64,000 nt of DNA from NCBI GenBank assembly GCA_003999685.1, contig CP021225.1:496001-560000 (forward strand), given 5' to 3'. This document shows positions 25,215 to 36,873 of this stretch, in pieces. The stretch is from Taiwanofungus camphoratus. Its lineage: Eukaryota; Basidiomycota; Agaricomycetes; Polyporales; Taiwanofungaceae. Each line of letters begins with the position of its first letter. The first letter of the stretch is position 1. Below the pieces are notes generated by a model. It was not told where the DNA came from, did no database searches, and worked only from the letters and a program-made list of their open reading frames with translations. The position numbers were made by a program, and so were the translations under genes.

Positions 25215-25349
25215 TCCACCAGTGCCACGGTGCGGTGGACAAGATGGTCGAGCGCGCGTAGTACTCCAAATAGAGTCCCCCAGGGACAACTCCTGTCTGT
25301 CTACGGCCACGAGTCCAGCTTGCTCTCGGCACCGACTGCACTTTCCAGC

Positions 25350-27331
25350 ATGAGTGCAGCCTTGGATTTACTCGTTCTAGCCACCGCCTGGACTCACGTT
25401 TTTCTTGCACCGTACACAAAAGTCGAGGAGAGCTTCAATCTACATGCCGTTCATGATGTGCTGATGTACGGCGTTCGGCCCAATGTTCTCGAGAACGTGC
25501 GCACGATTTCTCCTCGCCAGTGGTCCCACATGTGCCCTTAACGTTCCAAGTATGATCATTTTGTGTTCCCTGGAGCTGTGCCTAGGACGTTTCTCGGGAG
25601 TGTGCTGTTAGCTTGGTTGTCTGACCCCGTCATTCGGCTAGCACATTATGCTGGTTTTGTGACGGACAAATTTGACCTCCAGATTATTGGTTCGTCAGAT
25701 GCACTCGATTTTGCGACCGTAATATATCTGTCTTCTTGTAGTCCGGCTAGTCCTCGCTGCACTCAATACCATTGGATTTTGTCTCATGAGGCGTGCCATC
25801 TCCCGCCGATTTGGCGGTCCCACAAGCGTGCTCTTCGTCCTCTTGACCTGCACCCAATTTCATTTACCGTTCTGGATGGGACGAACACTACCCAATATGT
25901 TCGCTTTATTTCCTGGTGCGCCAGCTGGTTCCCCCTGAGCTTAAGGATAATTCTGAAGAGAATGCGCCCTAGTCAACCTTGGATTATATATGCTCGTGAA
26001 TCGTGCACCGCGATCAATGCGGCCATCTCAATCAAGTATACATAGAGCCATTATTCTGTTGACTTTCACATCCGCGGTGTTTCGCTCCGAGGTGATATTA
26101 CTGCTGGGGCCGCTCGTTCTGCAGTCTTTAATATGTCAGTGGACAACACTTACCAAGGTGATCAAAGTGGGTCTGATTGCTGGACTTTTCTCCGCTGGTT
26201 TGTTGGCATGTCAAATGCTGTGCATGAATGTATTGTGACTCACGCAACCATTTCAAGCTTTGACCATCGGCGTTGATTCGTACTTTTGGAAGCGCTGGCC
26301 CATCTGGCCAGAACTATATAGTATTTATTTCAACGTGATACAGGGCAAAAGCTCTGAATGGGGTGTAGGTCATGTTTGGGTTCTTTCCTGATGCTTAAAT
26401 CGAGAATCAGATTACCAGGTCTCACCCTTCCACACATACTTCACCTCCTCCCTACCAAAGCTGCTCTTGTCATCCCTCCCCCTCTCGTTAGTCGGTTTCA
26501 TGGCCGATTCACGAGTTCGTGCGCTATTACTGGTCCCGACTACCTTCTTGCTGCTCATCAGTGGCTTAAGCCACAAAGAATGGCGTTTCGTTGTGTACAC
26601 AGTACCTCTCTTCAACATTGCTGCTGCAAGAGGCGCTGCATGGATGTATGACATCTTCCTATCGCCGAAATTATGCAGACCTGACCACAGTTGCCCATGA
26701 CAGGATAACTCGGAGGAAAAGCACCCTTTTCGGCCGCGTCTGCTTTTTGGCCGTAGCTGGCATGCTCATTTGTAACTGCCTTGCCACTACTATCCTCACT
26801 ATGGCGTCTATGGAAAACTACCCAGGGGGAGAAGCCTTGTCAAAGTTCAACCGAATATATGCCACTCAAGAGAAAGGTTGGTTTATAGGTTTACAATCAT
26901 ATATGATTGCGAAAGTGACGATATAATGGCCTTGCAAAGTGCATGTCCATATCTCAAATCTGGCTGCACAGACAGGCGCCTCGCTCTTCTTGCACACACA
27001 TTCCCCTCCATACCTATTAGGCCTCGACATCGCGCCCTCCACGCCTCATTGGACGTACAACAAAACTGAACATATCTCACCCAAGCTCCTGACTGCAGCG
27101 CCTGAGATTACGCATGTTATTGCCGAAGCTGATGCTGGCGGTGCGCGTGCATCTGGTTTTGGCCCTCATGTATGGACGGTCGTCGACGCTGTCGACGGCT
27201 TCGACAAATGGATGCTGAATCCGAATATCAAGCATCTGCTGAAGGGAAGGCCAGCAGACGCTCTGGATGCAGTTTCGCATGCCTTGGTAATGAACAGGAG
27301 CGAGAAGTTGCTGATTCTGGAGAGAACATAA
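25350..27331 (+). CDS. ALG12: ALG12, dolichyl-P-Man alpha-1,6-mannosyltransferase of the ER
   Basis: GT22-family enzyme that adds the eighth mannose (alpha-1,6) to the lipid-linked N-glycan precursor in the ER lumen. The ATG at 25350 gives MSAALDLLVLATAWTHVFLA. The luminal catalytic region reads YTKVEESFNLHAVHDVLMYG, with the Glu of the VEESFN motif, then DHFVFPGAVPRTFLGS. Later exons give LVLAALNTIGFCLMRRAISR, TCTQFHLPFWMGRTLPNM, hydrophobic helices, and the GT22 hallmark LSHKEWRFVVYTVPLFN. The C-terminal exon ends MNRSEKLLILERT, stop 27329-27331. It sits head-to-head with the ABC transporter, only 135 bases between the two ATGs, so the genes share a short divergent promoter. About seven small introns. 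Confidence 0.93.
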
Positions 27332-27891
27332 TGCTTGGCGTACTATTTCTCCCTGTGGTCGATATATTCTCACAATTGAGCACAACGATCATGTCGTTCG
27401 TCATAGCTGAATGTGATGAGTGTTGGCCGCATCCGTACTGTCCTTCATACATCGCCGCAGAGGTCTCGCATACTGAAGATGATCAAGGTCATTTTGTTTT
27501 CTCCCAGGGCCCATTAGCCTATTCGCGGCTGTGAGACTGGTAAGTAGCGATTATAATGTACTAGTTTGAGACGAGGTTGTCTCGATATCGTGGAATAGGT
27601 AAAGTCAATATACAATACAGAACTTGGGTAAGATTGTGGTCAGCCAGAATTGCAGATGTTAGTAGTAAGTACATTGTGCAGAGCATTGGAGGGCGCTTCA
27701 GAACTCGAGAAAGCACGTGCTTCACACGAAATTGGGCCACTGTCTGCAGGGGCAATAGTGACTGTCTCACTCGTTTGCGTCTTTCCTTCCGTCAGCTAGC
27801 ACTTACTTGAAGTACAGCAGTACGGACTAAGTACATCGGTTCCATCAATATACGGAATTGATGATTGAGCTTTAACCATGGATTCTCTCAG
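27332..27891. other. Intergenic, upstream of DnaJ gene
   Basis: ALG12 3' region and the DnaJ 5' region. It probably holds a non-coding first exon and a 5' intron of the DnaJ gene: two candidate donors with A before GTAC occur near 27811 and 27831. Confidence 0.4.
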
Positions 27892-29739
27892 TGCCCGTCG
27901 AAACAGCTCTGTATGAGCTCCTCGGAGTGCATCCAGAAGCTACTGAAGGTATGTGTAGAAGTCGCTCTGACCGAGTGACTATTGACATGTTTGTATTTAT
28001 GGAGACGAAATCAAGAAGGCATATAGGCGGAAGGTGCGCTAGGTGATATTCTACTGCGTGAGACAACTCACCCCTTCCAGGCCAGAGAACACCACCCAGT
28101 ATGTCATGATCCTTTTTGCAAAGTTTCTTAGGTTAACTGTTGGTCGTCTTGCTGCAAAAGGACAAGGTATGAATAAAGTTGTTGCCGCCTTACTTCCACG
28201 CATGACACCACTACGTAGAATCCCGATGACCCTACAGCAGGCCAGAAATTCCAAGAGATGGCGGCCGCGTGCGTATGCCCTGCTACATCTGCTCCTGCTG
28301 TTATTCACACCCAGCTCTGGTCATAGATACGAAATTCTTAGCTCTGTAGAAACGAGGGAGGCGTATGATATGTATGGCATGGAAGGGGTTTCTGGACGTG
28401 GGGGTCCCAGAGGGCCTGGTGGCACGGACGCCGCAGACATCTTTGCTGAGCTCTTCGGTGGGATGCGTTTTGGATTTGACTTTGGTCCAGGGGCAGGGCC
28501 GCGAAGATCAAAAGGAAAAGACTCGGTTATTCCATACGACGTCACACTTGAGGATCTATACAACGGGAAGACCGTGAAGATGAACATGGAGAAGGAGGTG
28601 GTGTGTAGTGGGTGCAAGGGGTGAGTGAACTGTTGGTACCATCTCTTTATGCGTTTATAGGAATTGAGGGCACAGGTCAGGAGGGCGGGGTTCAGCGAAA
28701 CCGAAGCCGTGTGTGAAGTGTGAAGGCAAGGGGTGGACTGTCACCCAGACTCAGGTCTGTTTTACTTCCTGATGGTTTCATAATATCTCATACCCTTCAT
28801 TAGGTTGGTCCGAATCGATATGCTTCCTCTCGTGCACGTTGCACTGAATGTGAAGGGCACGGAGAGAAACTACGAGAAAAGGACCGGTATGGCCTTTATG
28901 CCCGTTCTCAGACATTTGATCCGAGCATGTGGTGTAGGTGTAAGAAATGCAAGGGACGAAAGACAGTAAAGGAGAAGACCCGTCAAGAAATCTTTATTGA
29001 GCGCGGGATGGTGGATCGGCAGAAGATCGTCCTCGCGGGAGCTGGTGATGAAGAGGTACTTCTCGCTCATGTTAATCCATCTTTCATTCTCCAACACTCT
29101 ACTTTAGCCAGGCATCCCACCAGGAGATGTCATTTTCTTACTGAAGACTCGCCACCACGATTCATTCATGCGGTCTGGCAATGACCTACTAACAACAATC
29201 AACATAACGCTCTCCGAGGCTCTCCTGGGCTTTTCGCGAATTATCATCACACATTTAGACGGGCGTGGAATACGTGTAAGCAGTCCTCCAGGCAAGATCG
29301 TCAGGCCTGCTGCCTGCATAGTATTACGGGACGAAGGTATGCCTGTACACAAAAACCCCGACCAAAAGGGCAACCTCTACGTAGTGATTGAGGTCGACAT
29401 GCCCGATGAAAATTGGCTCCGAAACGTCGACAAAGCGGTACGTGTTATCTGTTGTGGTTGGGCTATTCTGACCCTTTCGGCTAGGCCCTGGAGAGCTTCC
29501 TGCCACCGAAGAAGTCGGAGATGGACCCGAAACCCGCAATAGTAGACGAATTGCCGTTCGAGGAGAGTGACATGCAGGACGTGCGTGAAACGCCTTTCTC
29601 CGCTGCTGGCGCCCATTTCTTTGATCACGATCTTGGCTCCCAGTACGGCGAAGGTGGCGATGCGGAATGGGAAGACGAGGATGAGGACGATGATGAGGAC
29701 GAGCACTTTGGCGCGCAACCGGAGTGTGCACAGCAGTGA
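27892..29739 (+). CDS. Type I (class A) DnaJ/Hsp40 co-chaperone
   Basis: Cytosolic Ydj1/Xdj1-like Hsp40 that hands clients to Hsp70. The first coding exon reads PVETALYELLGVHPEATE but has no in-frame ATG; the best explanation is an ATG split by an intron (A, then TG at 27892-27893). The J-domain continues with DEIKKAYRRK (28005-28033), an 18-base exon AREHHP (28081-28098), a 6-base exon Asp-Lys (28161-28166) and NPDDPTAGQKFQEMAAAYEI from 28219. Gly-rich region, then zinc repeats CSGCKGSG, CVKCEGKG, CTECEGHG and CKKCKGRK. The client-binding domain and an acidic tail (EWEDEDEDDDEDE) follow; stop 29737-29739. No signal peptide and no CaaX box. Confidence 0.9.
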
Positions 29740-30855
29740 TACAATTGGCTCTTGCTGAATCTTCAGAGGCGTCCGATTTTGTCGATGCATATACTACTCT
29801 ACATCCTTTCTATTCCCCTTCGGCACTCCCCACTGCATTTGTGTCCATACGCGTAATGTTATTCGCATCATCATCGTTACTTGTCTGATTTGCCCCTTAA
29901 GTAGTCATCGGTCAGGGCCAGTAACATTAACCTCCACAATCACGCCTACTCAAACGTTCAAGTCCTAGACTAGATTCGGAGAAGCGCACGCCACACCACA
30001 CGTCAGCGATAGTATATAATGCGGGCAACGAGACACAATCTGCTCAGGTCACCTTGTTCCCTGACTACCAACCCCAGCTCTTATCCTTCGACCCGAATCC
30101 TGTACCAGGTCCTTGCTCTCCATCATCGCCCCGCGGGTTTGAAGTCGGCACCTGGCTTATGATTCAAAACTCAGTTGCTCGTAATGTAAGCTCTTGGGGC
30201 TCATCATGGCAGGAAGCTCCGGCTGTGTACCAGAATGTCTTTGCGGATGCATTACCACACCATGATACATCGTAGGCTGTCTGCTATGGAGAATGAAACT
30301 CGAGTCCCATCCGTTGAAGCAGTCTCGTCTGCTGCGTCCGAAGACGGTCTCGTGGCAGAATGAGGCTGGAGGTTTTTGTGAGATGAGAGCAGAAGGCCAT
30401 GCAGTCATTGGTCGGAGGCTGATGTGAGAACTGCAGATGTTTTGACGACGTTTATATGTTGCTGGTATCGCATTTCTCCAGATTATAATTACAATCTCTC
30501 ACAGGCCGTGGAGTATGGGACACGCTGACGGTCTGGAGGATGGCAACAGCAAGCAGGTGATCTAGATTGGATCCGGAGGTGTCTGGTGCAAGGCAGAGGC
30601 AGCAAGCGGGAAGGCGCGTTCCTGCTTACGGAAGGTAATAAATTATTACGATCATGTGATATAAAATATAGGCAAGTGGTCTGACATTCTCTGTAAACGC
30701 CCTCATAAAAGAGCCCCTGTGCGTAGCAGTCCACGCTCATTGGTCGTCGCTGTCGCTGCCGCCGTCGTTCCTGTCGTTGCCTTCACTGCTCCTACGGTCG
30801 GTGTGTTATACCCGCAAAGTTCACAAGATTCCGTAGGGACTCAGCGGCTATTACC
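29740..30855. other. Intergenic upstream of ERG3
   Basis: Contains a TATATAA-like word near 30013. The short plus-strand frame from 30054 has no ATG start or motif. No gene or repeat recognised. Confidence 0.4.
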
Positions 30856-32109
30856 ATGGATCTCGTTCTCAGCATCTGTGACGACCTCTTACTAGACAAA
30901 GTCTGGGCGGTTTTGCTACCCGCATCTGCCTTCGCTTCATCTCCGAGTGCGAGCTTCATCCAGGCTGCTGTCAACTCTTCATCCTATGTCTCTATCGTAG
31001 CCTCCCAATCTAAATGGTCAAATCTAATCTCGTACATCCCGCATCCACCCTTGCCCATCGAGCAGCTCGCTTCACCCGCCTCCCCCTCGTCAAGTCTTGT
31101 TTCTGCATGGCCCCGAAATTATGTTCCACGACAGGTTCTCTCACTCCTTGTTCTCACGCTCATCGGCATCCATTTCCTCTACTTTTCGTTCGCATGGCTA
31201 TCATACAAATTTTTTTTCAATCACGAGATGATGAAGCATCCGCGGTTCCTGAAGAACCAGGTCAAGATGGAGATTCAAACCAGTTTGAAGGCATTCCCAG
31301 CCATGACCCTCCTTACCCTGCCGTGGTTCCAAGGAGAAGTTATGGGCTACTCGTTATTGTATGATAATGTCGCGGACTACGGATGGCCATATTTCTTCTT
31401 CTCAATAATCTGGTATGCATGAAACTGTTTAGCAAGCGATCAGTATCTGAGAATATTTGCAGGTTCCTCGTCTTCACCGACTTTGGGATCTATTGGGTCC
31501 ACCGGTGGGAACATCACCCTATCTGCTATAAGTGGCTGCACAAACCTCACCACAAGTGGATTAGTATGCGCATTACGTTATGTCTTACCTACACTTCGAG
31601 CTGACACACCTCCAGTCCCTACTCCCTTCGCGTCTCATGCGTTCCACCCGCTTGACGGCTACCTTCAGTCCGTCCCGTACCACCTTTTCATTTTCCTATT
31701 CCCTCTCCAGCGCATACTCTACCTGGGTCTCTTCGTGTTCGTCAACTTTTGGTCGATTTTGGTGAGTGATTTTACGTCAACTGTCCGATCGCGATTGTTA
31801 AGCTTTTTGATCTCTCAGATCCATGATTCGGACATGATCACCGGGCACCCGTTCGAGAAGGTGATCAACGGCCCTGCACACCACACGCTGCACCACTTGT
31901 ACTTCACAGTGAACTATGGACAGGTCAGTGAAATTTCCAACGACTCTGTCACCACATGATATTCATATTTGATCCTTGTCTAGTATTTCACATGGGCAGA
32001 CCGGATGGGTAACTCGTACCGCCAGCCCAAGTCCGAGCTCGACCCTCTCCTGGAAGTGCATACCGCAGAGTCGAAGAAAGAAAAGGAAGCTCTAGGAAAG
32101 GAGCAATGA
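30856..32109 (+). CDS. ERG3: C-5 sterol desaturase
   Basis: ERG3/lathosterol oxidase family enzyme of the ER membrane that introduces the C5-C6 double bond in ergosterol synthesis using a di-iron site. The ATG at 30856 starts [20 protein letters not shown]. Transmembrane helices are at [19 protein letters not shown] and [12 protein letters not shown]. The three His clusters of the fatty acid hydroxylase superfamily are present: HRWEHH, HKPHHKW and HHTLHH (the last in [18 protein letters not shown]). The frame also shows [19 protein letters not shown]. The C-terminus is Lys/Glu-rich, stop 32107-32109. Introns about 31412-31461, 31562-31615, 31760-31818 and 31922-31982. Complete. Confidence 0.94.
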
Positions 32110-32837
32110 TCTTATCTATTAATTATGTGCTACTTTAGCTATGTGAGGAGAGCGGAAGAGCGGCAGACGGATGCTTAACAAGACATACCCTAATGCTTAC
32201 CGACTATGGTGGTAATGACACAGTGCTGTACTTTCTATATGACTTGAATAACTATTTCCCCACCTCTGTACACCAATGCATATTGAAACACAGCGTTTCA
32301 CTAGCTATTATATCGGAGTTGTAAAAGGCACAGATGCAATGTGAAACTACGAATGCGAGCCTGAAGAAACATGAGCATTACAGCTACAACTGGTATTGCA
32401 TTCTCCGAAGCAAATTGGGTGGGTGCAGGAACATCTTTTTCAGTGAGACAGCATGGGAGAGAATGACAAGAGGCAAAAGAGTGGGACTCCATGCATGACG
32501 CAGAGAGGCTGCGGAGTCTACAAGAGCAAATGTTTTTAAAGGTTTTTTGTTGGGTGGGACAAACATGTCACTGGAACTGTAAAGATCTTTATTGTAGGGA
32601 AGGTAGATCTACCTAGGTCTACTTAGTTCTTAGATATGCATTCTTGCTGATGGTTGAGGACGGTCTATTGATGTTGAGATTGCTGTACTGACTCGGGTGG
32701 CCACTAAGTAAGGGTCTTGCCTATTTAGGTTGTGAGCCGGCCACTTCGCCGAGGTGTTGAACGCGAACGCTTGGGGCGGCCTCAGTCTCTAACTTCACAG
32801 TTCTTGCTTCCCACAGTCGTCGAAAACATTGTCGAGA
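32110..32837. other. Intergenic, ERG3 3' / RAE1 5'
   Basis: No coding frame with recognisable domain on either strand. The right half is the RAE1 upstream region. Confidence 0.4.
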
Positions 32838-34379
32838 ATGTCGTTTTTCTCTGGAGCGTCAACATCAACTGCAATTGGCAGTAATTCACAAGGAGACAAA
32901 GATATCGAAGTCGCGGACCCTCCTGGCGACTCTATATCTTCTCTTGCTTTCTCGAGTCAAGCAGATTATATGGCGGTGGGCAGTTGGGATAACAATGTAA
33001 GCCATTGTACTTGTGGTTTATTGGGATACTATATGCCTCGACGTTTATTGGAACAGGTTCGAATATATGAAGTGGGCCAGAATGGTCAGACACAAGGGAA
33101 AGCGATGTATGGACATCAGGGTCCTGTGCTCAGTGTATGCTGGAACAAGGTCTGTCGTGGTCTATAGTGATACTACCCCTTGTTGCGTCTCATTACTGCT
33201 GTCGACGTCCCGCCGCATTTAGGATGGGACAAAGGTTCTTTCAGGAGGGGCAGACAATGCAGGCAGGATGTTCGACATTACTACCGGGCAATCGCAGCAA
33301 GTAGCCCAGCACGACGCGCCCATCAAGGTTGTCAAGTGGATCGAGTCCCCGCAAGGTGGCGTGCTCGCCACTGGAAGCTGGGACAAGACACTGAAGGTGG
33401 CTTGCGCCTTCGTTTTTCCGTTACTGAGTTTCTCACCATCCCACTCAGTATTGGGATCTGCGGACGCCCAATCCCGTGTCTACAGTCCAGCTACCGGAAC
33501 GATGCTACACTTTGGACATTGTTTATCCGCTGATGGTCGTAGGCACGGCGGAACGCCATATTCAAATATTCAATCTGACCAATCCCACCAGTGCATACAA
33601 AGTGAGCGGGCATCATAACGGGTCATTCGAAGGGCCAACAACTACTTTCTCTGCGCAGACAATGATTTCGCCACTGAAGTGGCAGACGAGAATCGTATCG
33701 TGTTTCCCCTCAGGAAACGGCTTTGCGGTTGGGAGCGTGGAGGGGCGTGTTGCTATTCAGTATGTCACAATTATAGCCAATTTGAGTGTGTCGTGAAAGT
33801 CTGATGATCACATGCAGATATGTTGACGATAAAGATGCAGCGTTCGTTATGGCCAATGCTATGATACCCAAGCCATTTATCTATAGTCTGTTACAGGAAC
33901 AACTTTTCGTTCAAGTGTCATCGTCGCGATCAGTCTGCCACATCAAAAGACCAATCTATGGTGTTTGCTGTGAATGATATCTCATTCCACCCTGTGCACG
34001 GGACATTCTCCACTTGTGGTGCGTCCAGCGATAGTTCCGAGAGAGCGGACATGCTTGACCTTTGCTTGTGGTGCACAGGATCCGACGGTACCATCAACTA
34101 CTGGGACAAGGACGCTCGTACGCGTCTTAAGTGTATGTCATTTTTCTCTCGTCCGCATTGCGTCTCAGTATCATTCATGCTTCGTGATGCGTAGCGTTCG
34201 AACCGGCACCTGGACCCATACCGACGACATGCTTCAATCGCACTGGCACAATTTTCGCGTATGCGGTGTCGTACGACTGGTCGAAGGGCCATTCGGGCAT
34301 GACGCCTGGCCATCCGAACAAGCTGATGTTGCACGCGTGCAAGGACGACGAGGTGAAGCGTAAGCCCGCGAAGCGGTAA
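32838..34379 (+). CDS. RAE1: RAE1/GLE2 mRNA export factor, WD40 protein
   Basis: WD40 beta-propeller of the nuclear pore that partners with Nup98-type GLEBS motifs in mRNA export and spindle checkpoint. The ATG at 32838 gives MSFFSGASTSTA. Blades in order: ISSLAFSSQADYMAVGSWDN, VRIYEVGQNGQTQGKAMYGH with VLSVCWNK, DGTKVLSGGADNAGRMFDIT, IKVVKWIESPQGGVLATGSW with DKTLKYWDLR, LPERCYTLDIVYPLMVVGTA, ISPLKWQTRIVSCFPSGNGF with SVEGRVAIQYVDD, VNDISFHPVHGTFSTCGSDG with INYWDKDAR, and a final CFNRTGTIFAYAVSYDWSKG. The stop is at 34377-34379. Many small introns; complete. Confidence 0.95.
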
Positions 34380-35013
34380 ATTATGAAGATGCACGTCCTG
34401 TTACAGTGCTGTCGAATCGAATTGCTGTATCAATTTGAGTGTGCTTGTCATCTCTGTTTGTTTGCATTGCATGTCGTGTCGCGTCGTCCGGGTGTCTCTT
34501 CGCACCGTCATTTATATACATACGTAGTCGATGCTATTGTTTTGAGTACTACGAGTAGTCTAGTACAGTGAATATATATCGGATTTTGAGTTTGGGCAAT
34601 GACAGCATGACGGAGCCTTGTATTGCACTCGGCTCCCGAATTACGGTCGGCGAAAATCAATGTTTTGAAGCACCAAAATCCATACCCTTCCAGGGGCCAT
34701 AACAGTTGCACACTACTCATCACTACGGCCTGTTGACTGTTGACGTTACTTCTTTATGACAAGTTTAAAGCCATTTGCATAATGATTGTCACTAAGTAGC
34801 TGAGATGTTTGGCCTGGCGTGGCGAAGTACCATTTCGTTGCATCCGACCATAACGGTCTGATTGAGACGGAGGTATCCAGACCCCAGGGAAACCTTGCCT
34901 GTGCCCCTGAGCGGACACGTACCTGCACATGTAGAGCAAAAGTCGTTTTAGAGAAGTAAAAGCGACAGGTCAGTTCGAACATAGCGTTACCAAAAAGGGA
35001 CAAGGATGGCACA
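34380..35013. other. Intergenic between RAE1 and tRNA
   Basis: A minus-strand open frame at 34746-34986 reads smoothly but has no motif I know and lacks an assigned start, so no gene is called. Confidence 0.35.
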
Positions 35014-35115
35014 CGACCAACCGGGGATTCGAACCCCGAATCTTCAGCTGATTCCTGTTGAAGGACCAAAGTAACGTCCCGGAAACTGACGCCTTAACCA
35101 TTAGGCCAGCCGGCC
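35014..35115 (-). tRNA. tRNA-Arg (anticodon CCG) with a 29-base intron
   Basis: Reads 5'-3' on the minus strand from 35115. Acceptor stem GGCCGGC pairs with GTTGGTC (three G-U pairs). The D-arm GCCT-AATGGTTA-AGGC, the anticodon stem TCAGT/GCTGA, a 5-base variable loop AGATT and the T-arm CGGGG-TTCGAAT-CCCCG all fit a tRNA. The anticodon CCG (35082-35080) reads the Arg codon CGG. An intron of 29 bases (35078-35050) lies one base 3' of the anticodon, the standard nuclear tRNA intron position. Mature length without CCA is 73. The discriminator base is G. Confidence 0.9.
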
Positions 35116-35453
35116 GACACTCGAAATGTTAAAGATGCATAATCTGTGGGGGCTATTGCGGGGGCCAGATGATAACGGTGATAAAACCAGCGTTTATATA
35201 CCGCTACCGGGGAAGAGACCAGAGAACACTGCAGGGATCATGTTTGCGGTTGTCAAAAGGGGACCGTGTGTTCGAATCCTTCACATATATTGATCGGCGG
35301 GAGAGCCACGCGACGAGGGCGCGACGTCACACGACTGGGGTGTAAACAGTAATGCGCAGGTGACGCTCTTCATGACGTTGGCATCGGGGCACATATTTAT
35401 AATAAACGGATTGCTCAATCGCTTAAACAGTCGCCACTTGAACTGCATGCATC
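35116..35453. other. Upstream region of the first small hydrophilic gene
   Basis: Contains a T-arm-like word (GTTCGAATCC at about 35269) without the rest of a tRNA, and an AT-rich TATA-like box at 35394-35406. Otherwise nothing recognised. Confidence 0.4.
35394..35406 (+). promoter_or_regulatory. TATA-like box
   Basis: TATTTATAATAAA lies about 50 bases before the ATG at 35454, in a GC-balanced context. Distance and sequence suit a core promoter element for the small hydrophilic gene. Confidence 0.45.
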
Positions 35454-35935
35454 ATGGTGAACCCTACTGCTGCCCGTGGCCCGTACAACCTTCCGCCGGC
35501 CGTCCGTGGCGTCGACGACCTCACCTACAACCCACAGGCGGATGCGCAGCCTGACAACGCCGAGTTCGATCCAGCGGCGGTCGATCCTGAAAGCCAGCTC
35601 GTCGGCGCCCGTGGCGCGGACAACCAGCCTACCTACCGCGACTATGGCCAGGAGGACGTCGAGGCCGCACGCTCTGACGAGACGCAGCAAATCCCGCGCA
35701 GTATGCGTCGTGCCCCATCTTCGTACAGAGGCCTATTCTGACTGCATTCTCAGGCGAGGTCGATGACCTCCTTGACAGCACGACTGATGCAGAGCGAAAC
35801 GTCGGCGGAGGTAAGACTCGCGGCAAGCGAGTCGACGCTTGGAAGCAGGATCGCGACGTCGATCAATTGTTGGACCAGACCGGCATCGCCAGTGCCGACA
35901 GGGACGTCGAAATCTCCGCCGCCACCGGTCGTTGA
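35454..35935 (+). CDS. Small hydrophilic protein, tandem copy 1
   Basis: Two-exon gene coding about 143 residues. It starts MVNPTAARGPYNLPPAVRGV and DDLTYNPQADAQPDNAEFDP; the intron starts at 35701 (GTATGC) after IPR, phase 1, and the second exon begins with the Ser-Glu-Val junction. The second exon reads EVDDLLDSTTDAERNVGGGK, TRGKRVDAWKQDRDVDQLLD and ends at TGA 35933-35935. Rich in Asp, Glu, Arg, Gln and Pro, with few hydrophobic residues, no membrane segment and no signal peptide; predicted largely disordered. Closely matches the gene at 36874-37372 along the whole length, with the same intron phase and position. Function unknown; I do not recognise a named family. Confidence 0.75.
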
Positions 35936-36873
35936 ATATGTCCCAGAGTATAATACACGCACGAAATGGGAAATGTGTACCTGTAGCATATTGACTTGAC
36001 CGTATTATTGTATTTCTACCTGTATTAGATAGCGCTCGGTGCTTGATTGATGCTGTCCTTGCTTTGAAAAGTGCTGTCGTGCAAGATCAGGTGCAATCGC
36101 GGTGCTGATGTAGTCCTCCTGCCACGAGAGCCTAGTATCCAGGATGCACAAGTCAAGATATAAGCATAGCGGCGTATCCTCGAGGGTGCCGACAGAGCTA
36201 GACTTTGGGACGAGACCAGTAATGACGACCGCAATCCGTGCAATCCATTCGTACGATGGCGCGCCAAACGCGGCCTGCATGGCTCCACGAATCTGGGTTG
36301 CCCCATACGAAGTCTCCTTCAGCCGTTTGCCCTCATGGATATAGTCCACGTTCGAAGAATGTATGTGCAGCCCGCGCGATACACGCACCGTGATCACTGG
36401 AGCTCAGCGTTGATGTCGTAACATGCATATCGAGCCGCATCAATAAGGTGCGTCTTGTTGCTCACTTGCTGACGGAAGTTCGTACATCAATACGATCAGC
36501 ATTTGATTCCGGCCTTGATTCTCGTCGGAGTTCCACCCTCATTTTCCACCCTCATTCACCTCTAGGTCTGATATCTGGTCTGTGAGAGTAGGATCAGTTG
36601 CCGGTCTAGCCCGGGTCCCTACTACTTGCTGAGCAAGTGGAGACATAGTCCAGAAGGAGAAAAGTGTTGAGGCAGAAAGACAGCCTGCACGGGGAACAGG
36701 GGCACGCTCCACGGCTCGCTGCGCACCAGTAGACGGCCTGCAGCATCCGACTCTCGAGCCCTCGAGGCCCCTGCACACCTGTTAAAATACCGCAGGAGGA
36801 CCTAGTTCGGCCAACCCAATCATTCCGCGCGCTCATTTCTTCCCTGGTCGCTGCCACGGTTCAACACATCACC
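35936..36873. other. Spacer between tandem paralogues
   Basis: About 940 bases without a recognisable gene. A direct repeat of TTTCCACCCTCATTC-like sequence (ATTTTCCACCCTCATTCACC beside TTCCACCCTCATTTTCC) lies at about 36531-36560. Confidence 0.4.

Noticed and set aside
30054-30275. Plus-strand frame upstream of ERG3
   Set aside because: Begins at TTG rather than ATG and has no recognisable domain.
34746-34986. Minus-strand frame next to the tRNA
   Set aside because: Open and plausible in composition but without start, motif or neighbouring exon.
35225-35295. tRNA-like T-arm GTTCGAATCC
   Set aside because: The stem does not pair and no D-arm or acceptor stem is present.
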